Shown one piece after another: positions 1 to 13,050 of a stretch of 64,000 bases of DNA. Made by a program: the position numbers and the translations under genes. The notes under the pieces were generated by a model. The model was not told where the DNA came from, ran no database searches, and saw nothing but the letters and a program-made list of their open reading frames with translations. Each line of letters opens with the position of its first letter. Within the stretch, counting starts at the first letter, position 1. Location: NCBI RefSeq assembly GCF_012489685.1, contig NC_080044.1:71844732-71908731 (forward strand), read 5' to 3'. The DNA is from Lotus japonicus (taxonomy: Eukaryota; Streptophyta; Magnoliopsida; Fabales; Fabaceae).

Positions 1-941
1 CAATACTTTTTAGTCCCACATTGTCAAGGCTTCTCCACCCTTCCTTCTCATTCGTCTATATAAAGGGAGTTTCTTCTCATATTACATCATCCAAGAAAAT
101 CTAAGACTAAGCTCTAAAATAAACATTTAATAAAGTGCTTTGAGTCACACAAACATGGTGTAAAAACACAGAGTTTACACCCGAATTCAATTTTTTTAAG
201 ATCTATTTTCGATCACGCAGGCTTGAAACTCGTGTTCTAGTTCAAACTAAGATCCGCTATGCTCTTATATTCTATGGTTCTCTGTGTTAATGGAGCCACT
301 TGTGTGTTGTCTCTTCTTCGGTTTTCTTTTACATAGTGTATAAGAAAACTGTGAAAGACATAGCACATTAAGAGCACCTTTAAAATAGAGTGCAATGGAA
401 CATAACAACCCAGTGCATCTGATTCATAACTTAAACATGTGTTATCTCATCTATGTGTGATTTGAAATAGACATATAAAAAAATTTAAAATAGGTACTCA
501 AAACACCCAATTAGATGTTGATTTTTTACTTTAGCATTAGATATGATATGTATTGTTATAGGAAAATGAGATAGACAAAAAGAAAAAAATTAGTGGGAAT
601 AAGATGTAAGATAAAATTTTATGGAAATATATTAAAGCTCTGAAAAGATCTAGGTTGTTACTTGCTAGTCATTATTAGTGGGTTGGGCTCGCCCCCAAAT
701 TAACCATATCATATCTCAAATGATCTATAAGCCCAGCCCAGCAAAGTCATTCACGTTTTGCCAAAACGACGTGGACAAGAAACCAAACGACATGAGATGG
801 TATCGTGGTCAAACTGACACGTTAGCGTAAACATTGCAGTTTCCTCCGCGTTCCCCTATTTCGATTTCGATTTTGATTTTTCTTCTCCGATTCAGAAACA
901 GAAACTAGGTTTTGCAGTTCCAATTGCGTGAAAATTTCACC
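1..941. other. Intergenic stretch; LTR-like or promoter remnant at left edge
   Basis: No coding region is visible. At 13-27 there is a 'tagtcccacattg' type motif, common at the start of legume LTR and TRIM elements, and a TATA-like 'tatataaaggg' follows at 57-67. This may be a cut LTR or the promoter of something outside the window. The rest is AT-rich. Positions 700-941 become less AT-rich and lead into the 5' UTR of the gene at 942. Confidence 0.3.
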
Positions 942-1472
942 ATGATCACGATGATGATGGTCGCTGACACCGTCGTAGTAACCGCCTCCAAAAGCCTCAG
1001 CGTCCTCCGTGCCTCCAATTCCCCCCTCGCCGATTCCTGCGCCGACCAGATCCGCGCCATGATTCAGACTTACGACGCCGTGGCTCCGCCGCCTGTCAAA
1101 CCCAACAGGTGTAGAGTATCTCGCCGGACGCTTCTCCGGCGGAAACAACGAACCAAACGGAGGCTATCGGGCGACGACGACAAAGGGAACGACGGGTTTT
1201 TATTCGGTGACGGTGGTGGAGATGGTCCTTTCAGCGGCGGAGGCGGCGGTGGAAGAGGGTGGAATTACAACAGATTTGGAGGTGGGAATAACTGGGAAGA
1301 ACCGTCGTTGCCGGACCCTGCTTTTGATTTCGTGTATCAGGTGCTGTCGTGGATTATGCTATCGAATTGCTTGCATTTCGCGTTCAAGAGGATTGTTCAG
1401 ATTGTTACGGATGGGTCGATTGTGGATTCTGATAGGGAAAAAGTTCCCGCCAGATTGGCTCCGGTTTGCTGA
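942..1472 (+). CDS. Gly-rich protein with C-terminal hydrophobic segment, function unknown
   Basis: Single-exon gene of 176 residues. The first ATG in frame is at 942; the frame is open upstream to about 912 but has no ATG there. The N-terminus (1-35) is Ser/Val/Ala-rich and could be an organelle transit peptide. Residues 56-75 are very basic (Arg/Lys-rich). Residues 85-116 are Gly-rich with Asp, Asn and Trp. Residues 128-155 form a hydrophobic stretch with 'FDFVYQVLSWIML', possibly one membrane segment, followed by a short charged tail. GC content is clearly higher than in the flanks, as expected for a coding exon. I do not recognise the family. A plastid or membrane location is only an inference from composition. 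Confidence 0.7.
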   Translation: MITMMMVADTVVVTASKSLSVLRASNSPLADSCADQIRAMIQTYDAVAPPPVKPNRCRVSRRTLLRRKQRTKRRLSGDDDKGNDGFLFGDGGGDGPFSGGGGGGRGWNYNRFGGGNNWEEPSLPDPAFDFVYQVLSWIMLSNCLHFAFKRIVQIVTDGSIVDSDREKVPARLAPVC

Positions 1473-4400
1473 ATCGGTGAAGTTCTGAGCTGATCAACAA
1501 ATCAATTCTTTGTTGGGTCGTGATTGGCTATTGCTTCCTTGTTCAATTGGGTAATTACTGTAAATATTGTACAGAATATATCATTTAATATCTAATAATT
1601 ACATGGTGATTAATTTAATTTGCTGTATTTATCAATAGTTTGAGTACATAGACTGGTTTTTAGAATCTAAGTACTAGCAATTGTGATTAAGGAAGAAAAA
1701 ATGATCTAGGTTGAAGTATTGATCATTACTACATGGTGTTGGATGATCAATGTGTTATTACTACATGATGTTGGATGATCAACATGTGTTGTTTCCTAGG
1801 TGTTTTGTTGGTTTCCATAGTTTCCCTTGTTGCCAAATATTCTTTGTGAACCTTATGTAAGGTTCATAGCAAGTTGGATATGGAATTTTCATACAATTGA
1901 AAACACAATAACTCATTGTGCTTTTGTTCTGCTCTTGATGATTTATATGTAGAACCTGGATTTGGGTAATTACATTATGCTTTTCTACTGACTAATGTCT
2001 ATTCGCCTATTCTGGTGGAATGACCAATACATTATACGTCTGTCTTTAATTTGATGCTTTTCTATTGCCTTCAATTTTTTCTTCATGACTTGTGTCGAAA
2101 GCAGGCAACTAGATTCTATTCTATATTTCCGCTTCTTTGCCTTGTTCTCTAGGTTGATCTTTCCTGGTAACCGTCCTGGGGAGATCTCCCATCTCTTTGA
2201 AGTTTTGAACATTCTGTTATGAATCAGCTTATTTTTCACAGAAGCTTCTTCCAAGAATTTGTTCTACCTTTAGAGTCAACTGTAGAAGAATTTCCAAACA
2301 TGCACTAAGTTAAAATGGGTAAATTAGTTGGGAGGAGTTATGGAAGTTATTCACTGTATATGTGTTTGACAAAAAAAAAAACCACTTTCTATTGCACACT
2401 GCGGCATGTGTGATGATAGTGCAGACAGTCTATTAGTGAGTGCTATATTGGGGTCAATCATATTGTTTAGCAGATTATATTGTGTGCCTTAATATTTAGC
2501 GGGAAAGGTGTTAGCTTGACCTTGATGTTTATTTTGGTAATATTTTGCTTAGTTATGTTATGTGTAATGCTAACCTGTACTAAATTTGCATGATGACTGG
2601 GCTAGGACTGTTAGGCAATTGTCGTATCACTAGGATTAGGTTGGCTTTTGGATTGGATTAATTCATGGCGGAAAGCTAGTTGGGTAGCGGATTGAAGTTT
2701 TTTTGAGCAAATGGGCAAGTGTTGTTGGTTTACAAGGAATAGATCAGTGTTGATGGACCATGTTCGTGCATGTTTGGATCATCGTTGTCACAATTGATTT
2801 TAGAAAAATTGACGATAGTATAAGTGAGTTGAAAATGAAGTGATATATGTTTGGATACATTTATGAAAAATGTGGTTTTCATACGGTAATGTTGTGAAAT
2901 CTATTTGTAAAACCTCAAAATTGATTATTTTTGGAAGTGTTCCTTGCTTCTGAGTGAATCTTCTTCTTTCTTCTTAAGGGAGTAACAATCCTCCACTTTA
3001 TGACCACACTTTTTTGCAATACTTACTTACATATTGCAGTGGTAATTTACTGTCTTCTCTTTTCAAAATGAGACTTGCATTCATATTAATAGTATTAGTG
3101 CTTGAACCAGAAGTAACACACTGATTACGGATTATTGTGTTGTTTTTGCTTTCTTCATATACACGTCTTCTATAGCTTCAGTTGTTACAATCTCATCAAC
3201 TATTTAAAGTGGATTACAATTACCACTTGCCTAACAATTAGGATAGTTTCTATAATTAGTTAAGTGTGTAGCATTGGGAAACCGGAGTGAAGTTATAACG
3301 GAAGAAAGAGATACCATATTAGAACAAGAAGTGAAACAAAGTAATAAAACATTGGCTAGCAATGGTCTTAGCCGACTCATGATGTGGAGACTTACCTACC
3401 TCACTTCATATTACAACAACCTTTCTCTCAAGTGTGCTTTCATCTCAAGCGGAAGCCGAAGCCTTCAAATACTTGGACCGCCGTTGAGCTGATCAACAAA
3501 AGACATTCCACACAAAAAGCAGGTTACCATGACCAAATAAGTGAACAACCATCGACTCTAATATCAGAGTTGGGCCAAAGGGATGCATAAAACTCGGGAA
3601 ATCATCATATTAAGCATTAAAAAGTAAATCACAAGTAGATTGGACACTACATTTTTCATCTAGCTTATGAGTCATTTCACTTATAAAATTACTCGGCATA
3701 TTTGAATTTTTTCATTATGAGACTTACACTCAATATTACAATTACTGTTCATATTTAGGATCCGGAGAATATGCACGAGAATCAAAATCCTGCAAGTTGA
3801 TTTGTTTTCATAATTGAATTGTGCAAATTAATGGATTAAAAAACGATTATGCATTTATATATAACCCTAGTTGACATTATGCTTAATTTCCCACTACAAG
3901 GAACCGTTGAAACTGAATATGACTAGGTTAACTGATTATAAATTATAAAGATTTGTCCCATCTTTGAACCCCAAAAAAAAAATCTAGGATCTGTCACCGA
4001 AATAAAGCCAGGTTACATGAACCTTGACTTTTTTTTTCAGACGAACATATATATATATATATGTATATGACTAAAAATAATCGCATTACTATTTTATAAT
4101 ATATACATTTTGGTTGCCTAGATTAAGCTCACTTAAAGAATGATTTCTGTCTCTCATAGGATGGTTTCATCATGATTTATATGATGGTGAATACTGGATT
4201 TCCATTATAGCTCATTAGTATAAAATAATACTAAAAAGCTTGTCGTTATAAACAAAACAAAATTGAATCTGTTTTAGGATTGTCAATATCCTCAAATGCA
4301 GAGTAAGTTGTCGAAGTCGTTTAATATTAGGGTTAATGGCCAACATATTTATATGGATTGAGGAGATAAATTAATATAATTGTGCACAAATTATTCTATT

Positions 4401-4722
4401 TAATTTGTATGACATAACAAATAAATTTTTGTCATATAAATAAAAATGAACTCATGCAAGTCTTTGCACACATGACCTTAAAATTTTGGGTGAAAGATGT
4501 AATGTTCTCTCCCTTGTGTTTTACTCATTAGTGAAGATTTTTATAATTTTCCCAACATAGTTTTCCTTTTTCTGATGAATCACAAGACATACAATTAATG
4601 ATTATGTAAATATACTTTTTAACAAAATGTTAATTTTGCACAACAAATTTTAAAACGTGACGAGTTTAAGTTCCACATAAACTAAACTTCAGAGTAGTAA
4701 TTTGCATTTTTCTGTAAGTATA
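1473..4722. other. Intergenic, no gene seen
   Basis: AT-rich sequence of about 3.2 kb holding the 3' flank of the gene at 942-1472. Only short random open frames are present (for example 1985-2254 and 3274-3590), with no family resemblance and no splice pattern. A short direct duplication around 'tactacatggtgttggatgatcaa' type sequence occurs near 1728 and 1758. A (TA)n tract lies at about 4047-4068. Confidence 0.5.
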
Positions 4723-4725
4723 TAA

Positions 4726-5143
4726 GAGCATCTTCAATGCAAGGTTCTCAGTTCTTATCTGAGCTAAGAGCTAAGAACTAAGTTCTTAACCATTGAAGGG
4801 GCCGACGTGGATTTCTTAGTTCTTAAAAATAAGAACTAGTTCTTATATAAGAAGTTTTACTTTTTTGGTTTTTAGCATAAAAATTAATTTTTTCTCTCTC
4901 ATTCATCAACTGATTTAATTTAAGTATTGAATTAGCATTTAAGTTTAAATCAAAATTATATGAAAATAAAAAATATTACTAATATAATGATATTGTGAGA
5001 CCAGATGAATAGTGCTAAAAACTAATAACTAAGAACTCATGGTTGGAGCAAAATCTGCAAAGAATTGCTTAAGCACATGTAACAGTACGAGCTCACATTA
5101 ATAATGCTAAGAACTAAGAACTTTTCTAGCATTGGAGATAGTC
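4726..5143. mobile_element. Harbinger/Tourist-type MITE
   Basis: A 418-bp non-coding element. The left end 'GAGCATCTTCAATGC' (4726) and the right end 'GCATTGGAGATAGTC' (to 5143) are inverted repeats, 13 of 15 bases paired. Both sides carry the 3-bp duplication TAA (4723-4725 and 5144-5146), which is typical of PIF/Harbinger elements. Ends of the GAGCATCT type are common in plant Tourist-like MITEs. The inside is full of 'gttctta/taagaac' palindromes that would fold strongly. No protein is encoded. Confidence 0.8.
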
Positions 5144-5146
5144 TAA

Positions 5147-5697
5147 GTGAAGTTTGCTCATGTCAAAGAGAATTAATATAAATTTCACAATTTTTTGTTT
5201 CAAAAAAAAAAAACACTACGTTGATCGTTTCTTTTGGTTTGTAAGTGGTAATGTTTAAAATGATTAAAAAGACATCAAAGTATTGTAATACTTTTTTTTA
5301 CTCAGCCAAAAGTATTTTCAACATCGGTAGCTATGACACTAATTAGTATTCAATTGTCTTACTGTCAACGCATTAAACGGTAGCTAGGATATTGACCAAG
5401 TTTTCATTCACAACAAAATTAAACTCTCAACTGCTTACTTTGTTTGAACCATGCCAAACCTTATTTATTTGTAATTCTTATTAATTAGTTACATAATATA
5501 TCGATAAACACAGTACTTAAATAAAAGTAGCTCATGTTTAACTTATATTTTTGCTATCTTCTCCTTTTGCTGTTTTGATTATATAAAGTTCTTGTCGTTT
5601 ATAGGGTATTTTTCTTGTGTATTTTTGTGGATGGTTGAAAATTTTTGGTTTTTGTTATTTCCATTGTCCTATTCTCGAGTTTAGGCTCTTCCATCTC

Positions 5698-5734
<37 letters not shown>

Positions 5735-6471
5735 TTGGATTAAAAAAAAATAGTGTATGAATATGATTGACGAATAAGTATAACGAATTATCAAGTTGTT
5801 GTAGTGTCACTTTAATTATGATGTTCCAGGGTCCCACCATACGAAAATGAGTTTTGGTTCATGCACCTCTCTAATTTTCCTTGTTTAGCTCAAATATATT
5901 CAATTATATTATATTGCATCGGCAATTAGTGAGTGTCACGAACTTAAAAAGTATTTACGAGATGCTTTCTGTTCAAATTTCTTGACAAGAAATAGTTTCA
6001 TACATATTTCAATTATAAAGAGCTTAGTTTTAATGCATTAAAAATGTTTTATGCGATAATCATGTTCATTATTTAATTTTTCTTTGAGAAATGAGAATGC
6101 AATAATCTAACCTATTATTAATGTTTTACTAATTTTTTTAAAATCGTGAGAATTCAGTCAACACACCTATACTTAAAAAAAACACACCTATCATTAAATA
6201 TATTTATTAATGCAATAATACAGTGTCATATGTGATAGTAGTACTTTATTTTCCGTAAGCAATTATTTTCATTGAAGACAATTTTGTTCAAGTCAGCACC
6301 ACTCACATACTGGTGGAGCTAACTCTTCCCACATATTTTTTTTTTCTATCCAAAAAAAAAAATGCTTTGCAAACAGAAGAAAAAGACAAAATAGGTTTAG
6401 TGTACATAGTATATAGTACATATTAGAATTAATCAAGCTTATAATTTGAGATAGTACAAAGAATTAAATGG
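5147..6471. other. Intergenic, AT-rich; (TA)n microsatellite
   Basis: No gene is visible. A pure TA repeat runs from about 5703 to 5728. Poly-A and poly-T runs are frequent. Nothing else could be assigned. Confidence 0.5.
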
Positions 6472-6642
6472 ATGTGCACCGTCAGTGTAAACAAATTTTA
6501 CACAGTCATCCAATTGAATTCCGCCACATCATAAAATATATCTTTGTTTTAATTAAAATTTAATGTGAAAGTTATTATTCCTTCTACGTGGCATGTTGTG
6601 ATTGGTTGTCTGTGTAAAACTGTTTTACACTGACAGTGCATA
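6472..6642. mobile_element. MITE-like inverted-repeat element (family copy 1)
   Basis: About 170 bp. The left arm 'caccgtcagtgtaaa...ttttacacagtcatccaat' is mirrored by the right arm 'attggttgtctgtgtaaa...tttacactgacagtgca'. The arms pair over about 40 bases with few mismatches. A second member of the family lies at 38625-38786, which supports mobility. I could not fix a clear target-site duplication. Confidence 0.6.
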
Positions 6643-7491
6643 CTAATTAAACTCTTTAATACAAATTAGTTTTTCTTAATGTGTACGTACTTTTCTTAAA
6701 AAACATTTAAAATTAAATGAGTGTATAGTAATAGTATAGTATACAGATTAGAATCATTCCATAGTAAACAAAAAATATAGTACAGATTAGAGATTAAATT
6801 TTATTAAAGAAGGTTTGACGTCTTTCCGGGCCATGCTCTTCATCAAAATTCGAGTGGCCTAATAAACATGTCCTTTTCCCTTTTCATGACCTTAGATTGC
6901 CATGTACGATTGGTGAACCAACCACAATTTATAATAATATAAACAATTTACTTTATTAGATTTTAGGATGAAATTTTGCTATATAAGTAGTTTAAAAAGA
7001 CTCCGTTCATGTGTATACAAACTTACAATTTTGTATGACATATATACATATACTGTATATAAGACACAATTTAAGATGGAAGATTTTGATATTGGATTTT
7101 GAGATATATTATAATCTTATAATAGATAAAATAGATAAATCTCATAATATGAATGGCACAAAAAGTCAAAAAACCAAGCTAAAATTAAAGGCTATAGAAA
7201 AATGGGGCGTAGTTCTCTAAGCTCACACGCGCGCGTATTTTAGTTATTTTGACATTATCATTAGTTTAGGGGTGCTCAAATGATATGATTATGAAGTCTT
7301 GTTTAATTTGATTACCTTCTATAAGACCAGCTTGAAATCTTTTGTTGATAAATTGAGCTTCATTGTCAGTGACCATAGTCTACCAATATGTATTTGAAGT
7401 TTATTTGCACAGGGTTAAAGGACCCAAAAATATCAACTTCAATTTAGCATAACGATCATGACATAATCGCTTTTGTTAGAATCAATATCAA
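6643..7491. other. Intergenic, no gene seen
   Basis: AT-rich DNA with short meaningless open frames (for example 7011-7220). No repeat or regulatory element could be assigned. Confidence 0.45.
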
Positions 7492-7674
7492 TCAATATAT
7501 ATTAGAAAAGAACAACTTCTAGCATGACGTGTCGCTCTCACAGGCCAAGTTAGTGACGTGTCGCTCTTAGATTAATTCTCACCTAATATTTTACATGTAA
7601 GTTCTTTCTCCTTGGCCCCACTTGCCACATGTGCACTGATTTTTCCTTACCTTATTTCTCCTTAATAAAAAAAT

Positions 7675-8150
7675 ACATTTTTAAATTTTAGATTTGATTA
7701 GGATTTAGGTTTTTTATTTCTTGATTTTATCTTAATTTATTTTTGATTTATTTTTAGAGTATTAATTAATTTTTATGGTATTTTTATTGAATTTTTAGAT
7801 TTTTAATTAATTCCGGATTTTATGAGTTTTTATTGTAATTTGCTAGATTTTGATAGTTTTTATCTATATTTATTTAGTACATTTTTAAATTTTAGATTTG
7901 ATTAGGATTTATGTTGTTTATTTATGGATTTTATCTTAATTTATATTATTATTTATTTTTATAGTATTAATTAATTTTTATGGTATTTTTATTGAATTTT
8001 CGGATTTTTAATTAATTCCGGATTTTATGAGTTTTTATTGTGATTTGCTAGATTTTGATAGTTTTTATCTATATTTATTTAGTACATTTTTAAAATTTAG
8101 ATTTGATTAGGATTTATGTTGTTTATTTCATGGTTTTATCTTAATATAAA
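7675..8150. repeat. Tandem repeat, unit about 205 bp, 2.3 copies
   Basis: Copies start at 7675, 7879 and 8084, each with 'acatttttaaa..ttagatttgattagga'. Copies one and two are nearly complete and differ by point changes and small indels; the third is cut. The unit is very AT-rich. It lies in the candidate Helitron. Confidence 0.75.
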
Positions 8151-8277
8151 ATCTGTGATAAGTGGTTTAAATCAATAATACATCAATTGATGACTCAAGA
8201 TCTTATCTTGCTCTCATTTCAAGTAAGCCACGAAACATGTGAGACCAATACTCATGGAGGTTTTTCTCAGTCCATTA

Positions 8278-8403
8278 TATGTATATATTCACCAGATAAG
8301 AGATAGTGATGTGTGTTTGGTGTTGCACTACTGTGATGCATATGTATATATTCACCAGATAAGAGATAGAGATGTGTGTTTGGTGTTGCACTACTGTGAT
8401 GCA
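8278..8403. repeat. Tandem repeat, 63-bp unit, two copies
   Basis: Copy one is 8278-8340 and copy two 8341-8403, differing by about one base. The frame across it is open (8239-8424), but this only reflects a 63-bp unit without stops; I do not call a gene. Confidence 0.8.
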
Positions 8404-10852
8404 TATATAGTTTTACTGACTTAGTTCATCAATTCTACATCTATCTATCATCATTACATATATTAAAAGTCACTTTTCGAAGACAATATTAGATTTTATA
8501 ATTAATCATTGTTCTACTATAGTTCAATTAATCAAACTTTAGTGTGATTGAAAGTCTTGCTTGCATGAGTGTGTAATTATCACATTACGATTTAGTATCA
8601 GCATATGTTTTTGATTTGGTTATTGAACTTTCAACAACAGTGCTACATAAAGCAAAGAGTTGTTTTAGCAGTTTAACAAATATAATGGGTCTAAAATTTC
8701 TAGATGGGTTTTCTTCCATTCATCTTCTTTAGTAGCATGTGATTAGTTTCTCCTTACAAATAGATCTGATTGGTTATGGAAACCACTAGAAGGCCATAGC
8801 CAAAAAGTGGCTTTCATATCTGTTTGCAAATTTCATTTGCTATCTTTGCACTATCATAGCTAGATTGATGTTGCATATATTGTTATTATGTTTGGTGGTC
8901 TTTAGTCTATCCTACTCTAACATGTCTATCAATCTCACTTCATGAGTTCTTGATTTTTTGTTACTTAGAATGCAGATACGGCTGGAAGCTGCTGATTTGG
9001 AAGCAAGTTTCATTTGAATTAGCATGAATTCATATTAATTCATGTTAAAGTTGGACAACAATCAGGAATAGCACCTAGGATTGCTGCTGATTTGGAAGCC
9101 AGTTTCATTTGATTTATAATTAGAAATAAATATTTTAATGATTTAAATTAAAAATGTGATACCTTCTTACTTTATGAAGTGTTTTTTTATGCCAAAGAAC
9201 AGACTCTGGTTGCAGTGAAAACAAAATTTGCATATGATGTTAGGTACTGTGTGGAACTTGTGAGTGTGTTTGTGGATAATTTATAAGAAAAGCGGTGATG
9301 ATAGTGAGGTAGAGAAATTTGAGAGAGATTTTGATGTAAATGGGGATTTTTCTTTGTTATGAGATTGGACTTTTAATCCTTATCCACACCATTCGAAATT
9401 TCCATTATTAATACTATTATTTTCGACACTTATGTCACTGACAAATAATAATTAGGTTCTGATGTAATGTATATTCTTTGTAATGGAGAATTAAGTAGTT
9501 GTTTTTAAGAGTCTTTTATATATAATTCAGATGCAAACAATATGCACTCAGCTATCACTTGAGCACTAGAGTAAGTAAAGGGAGCATACTACGACTGCTT
9601 TACTATTCTGAATTTTTTTTATCGCAGATATGCTCCGGTAAGTACAACAAGCTCAAAAGCAGAATAGCATGATGAAACTACTAGATATTATTAATGAACC
9701 AAACCTTTCAGTTCCAAACTGTCAAGACCTTCGCTAGAAATTTGTTCTAAAGTACGCCTATTAGTACTACTATAAGAGCAAAGTAACATGCTTCTTATAT
9801 TGGGAGATAGACAAAAGCAGAGGTTGCCTTAGTAAGCTTTCTCACCTGGGTCAACAAGAAAACCACTGAAACTCGATCGATGAAAGTTGGAATGGCAAGG
9901 TTTACTCTTAAAGTCTTCGGCAGAAGGAGGATACAAGAGATCGACCTTGAAGCAAGCAAGGTATGGTGGGTGTCATCATCTTCATCGATATTACCCACCA
10001 GATAGACTTGAGAAAAGACTTTCAGGCATCCTGAGAGTAAGGAGAAGTTGGATCTAAATGTATTAGAAAGAGCCTAAAAGCTTTTATATATAGGAAGAAT
10101 ATTTTACATGAAAATACTTCTACATAAAAATAAATGTTAATAAGATTTCATCGGAATTTTTTTTTGTTACAAGAAAAACATAATATAATATAGTTTGATG
10201 TTAATTTTTTACTACATATTAATATAGTCCACTTTAATTGTTTTGTACAAATTATTATAGGAGTTAAATTCTCCTAAGGGAAGAAATATATTTTAACAAG
10301 AAAGTACCTTCATTAAGTATTAATTAATGTATCAAATACAATAACAAATTTCGCGGTACATTCTTTTTTTTCTAAGATTAAAATGTGTTCTGAATGCTTT
10401 ATTGGTGATTCTTCATATCTATAATTTGTGTTATTGTCTTGAGGCTCATGAAGAATGTGAAACGACTTCATGTTGATATGGGTCAAACTTAGTTTATTTT
10501 ATTGTGTAAAAAATGAACTCGCATAATCACGTACATAAAGAATCTTTTCTCTTTTTTTCATTGTAGATTAAATCAGCTATTGTTTATTAGCCATCATTAA
10601 ACCACATCCCCTAATATGTTTTGCATAATTTGAGATTTGGTTAACCAATTTTTTTATTAGTTATTCAATTGTACGAAGTTCAATCTATGCAACAAGGGTT
10701 TTAATTTAAGACTTTTTGTCCACTTTGTTCATCATTTCATACTCTTCTATTTCATCCGTTGTTTATTATATTTTTAATGATCAAGGTATTAATTGACCTA
10801 TCAAATATAATAGATGTATTCCCCGTGCAACGCGCGGGTAAAAAACACTAGT

Positions 10853-11856
10853 TATGAAATAATTAGACAACAACATTGATTCATTCAACTCCAATTTTTT
10901 TGCGCTCTATTTTCATATTTTTTGTTTATGCATCTCTTCCGTTTCTCTTATACTTCATCCATTTTAATTGTTTAAAAAGACACTGTATATTAAGAAATGT
11001 AATTAATATTGTTAAATTTTTAAAAATACTTATTTTTTTAGTTTACCCTTTGAATTGTGTTTAATCTCTCTTTATTTATTGTTTGCATAGAATTATTATA
11101 TGGAAAAACATCAAATACTCAATTGAAATTCTCAATAGACGTTATTATAAAAATAAATATTTTTCTCTAACTGAACAGTTATTTTAAATCGAATATAGTA
11201 TCAAATATCACATCTCATATTTTTTCTCTACTTTTTTCAATACTTCATGTTTTAAACAAGTGGTTGATTTGATTCTCAACTCTTGTGGATGAAAAAAAAA
11301 CACTTATAGCTTAGTCTCCTATCACCTAATGCATTAATTGTGAAGCGAATGATTAATTTCACGACTATCGACTATGAGTATGTAAAATAAACAAAAAAAT
11401 GCTCCAACTCAAAACTTTTGAATCCGTCATTGCCTCCGATCCATGTTAAACATGATGTAATAAATTCTAACTTCTTTATTACTGCATTAAAATATACAAA
11501 ATCACTTTGGTGTCCGATCTACCTTCAAACCAAAACCAAAACATGCAGAAATCGTAACATGTTACTAGTACGATAGATCATTACATATTATATTTTCTCA
11601 TATAGAAGAGATCATAGATCCGATACATGCACCGACATCACAATCATGTCCCAAGCTTTCCTCACCAGACTCCATAAAATGACACCATTCCCCACACACA
11701 CTCCCACTTGGCCACTTGTATGCAAAATGCAATCACGCCCTCACCTTTCTCACCACCTCTAAACAGAAGAGAAGGAAGAAACAAACATCTACACATACTA
11801 TACTATAGTTTATAATTATACATATATATCAATGGCTGCTAATCATCAGCCAAGTT
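10853..11856. other. Intergenic, 3' side of the ERF gene
   Basis: AT-rich with no gene. The right part (about 11640-11856) probably holds the 3' UTR and terminator region of the minus-strand ERF gene. No other element is seen. Confidence 0.45.
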
Positions 11857-12974
11857 TCATTCTGGAAATGCTTGGGAGATCAACTGATGACGACGGTTGG
11901 GCATAACCACGTCGTCCAGCATCCACAGGTCCGGGTAGAATAGCGAGTCCCACTCTCCACTAACCACCTGAGCCTGTGCCTCAGGGTCCAAGCCCACGAA
12001 TGATTTCACCTCATCCGGCTGGGCCTTCATCGTCACCGGCTCACTGGGCTCGGGCTTGTCGGGAAAGTTGAGCTTGGCCTTGTCTCCGCGGATGCGCTTG
12101 GCAGCATCGTCGTAAGCTTGAGCAGCTTCTTCGGCGGTGTTGAAGGTTCCGAGCCAAACACGCACACCCTTACGTGGGTCTCTGATCTCAGCAGCCCACT
12201 TTCCCCATGGCCTTTGTCTGATTCCTCTGTACAAATTCTTCCGAACCCGTTTACCCTTCTTAATACCCTCCTCACTCTCTCCACTCTTCTCATCGCTTCC
12301 TTTTTCTTCAACTTCAATCATCACTCTTTTCTTCTCCTCACATGATGATGCCACCCCTAGCACACAAACAGAGGAAGAGTCATTTATATGAGACATATAT
12401 AACTCATTAATCAATCAAATTATAAATTTACCTTATTTATCTTTTCCTTTACATTTCAATATCTTTATCTTTCAGTTTAAGTTTCATTTTTTTTATACAC
12501 ATCCGGTACCCGGGATGTCGTCAGATTCGGGATTTAGTCACAGTTAAGGTTCCTTATCCCTCCCTCTCCCTCAGAGTGTATTGTGTGGAGATCGAACCCG
12601 AAAGCTCTTATCACACACTCAGTCTGCGTTGTCAACTAAGCTTACATACAACATTTCAATCATTTACCATTTCAACAATTTATTTATTCAGCTTCATAGC
12701 TTCATGTCATTTACTTTCAACCGATTTATCACGAACAAGAAAATTACATAGAATGAAAGGAAAATTGTTAAATTAAAAGCATAGGTAAAGTACCTTGGTT
12801 GTTTGGAATTGGAATTACATCATCAAAGTGGAAAGAGGGTGGTTGGTGAGTGGAAGAAGAAGTGAAGACGTCGGAGAGAGTATCAAGGTCATAGCAGAGG
12901 TCACCAGTGGTTAATCTCCGGCCACGGTTAGGGTATTCATCTATGAAATCAGAGATGATTGCACCTCCACACAT
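11857..12974 (-). CDS. Group VII ERF transcription factor (HRE2/RAP2-like), oxygen-sensing N-degron
   Basis: Two exons, 12974-12794 and 12356-11857, phase-1 intron, 226 residues. The protein starts [10 protein letters not shown], the signature of ERF-VII. In this family Met1 is removed and Cys2 is oxidised by plant cysteine oxidases, so the protein is destroyed by the N-degron pathway in air and is stable in hypoxia. The AP2/ERF DNA-binding domain spans about residues 103-159, with [19 protein letters not shown] and [12 protein letters not shown], and should bind GCC-box or hypoxia-responsive promoter elements in the nucleus. A basic KKGKRVRKN stretch just before it can act as a nuclear signal. 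The acidic C-terminus contains DLWMLDDV, like the activation motif of RAP2-type members. Length and linker resemble Arabidopsis HRE2/RAP2.3, but I cannot assign orthology. The intron after the N-degron exon is usual for the group. Confidence 0.95.
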
Positions 12975-13050
12975 TTTCAGAGACAGAGAGATTTGTATTA
13001 TTGAGACATATAATAGTGTGTGAGAGATAAACTAAGGCTAGTTGGAGTTC

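Larger units (their letters stand above)
7492..10852 (+). mobile_element. Candidate non-autonomous Helitron
   Basis: The 3' end is convincing. At 10822-10838 a GC-rich hairpin (CCCGTG, loop CAACG, CGCGGG) is followed by an A-rich stretch and the terminal CTAGT (10848-10852) with T next, the CTRRT-plus-T pattern of plant Helitrons. The 5' end is less sure; the best candidate is A|TCAATATATATTAGAAAAG at 7492. The body is non-coding and has two internal tandem arrays (7675-8150 and 8278-8403), as Helitrons often do. No Rep/helicase is present, so it would depend on another element. The stretch 9795-9998 on the minus strand is open but unrecognised. Confidence 0.5.

Noticed and set aside
1985..2254. 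Minus-strand 89-residue frame
   Set aside because: Lys/Ile-rich random frame in AT-rich DNA, with no start context, promoter or family.
8239..8424. 61-residue frame over the 63-bp repeat
   Set aside because: The frame is open only because the repeated unit is a multiple of three without stops; it sits in a non-coding transposon candidate.
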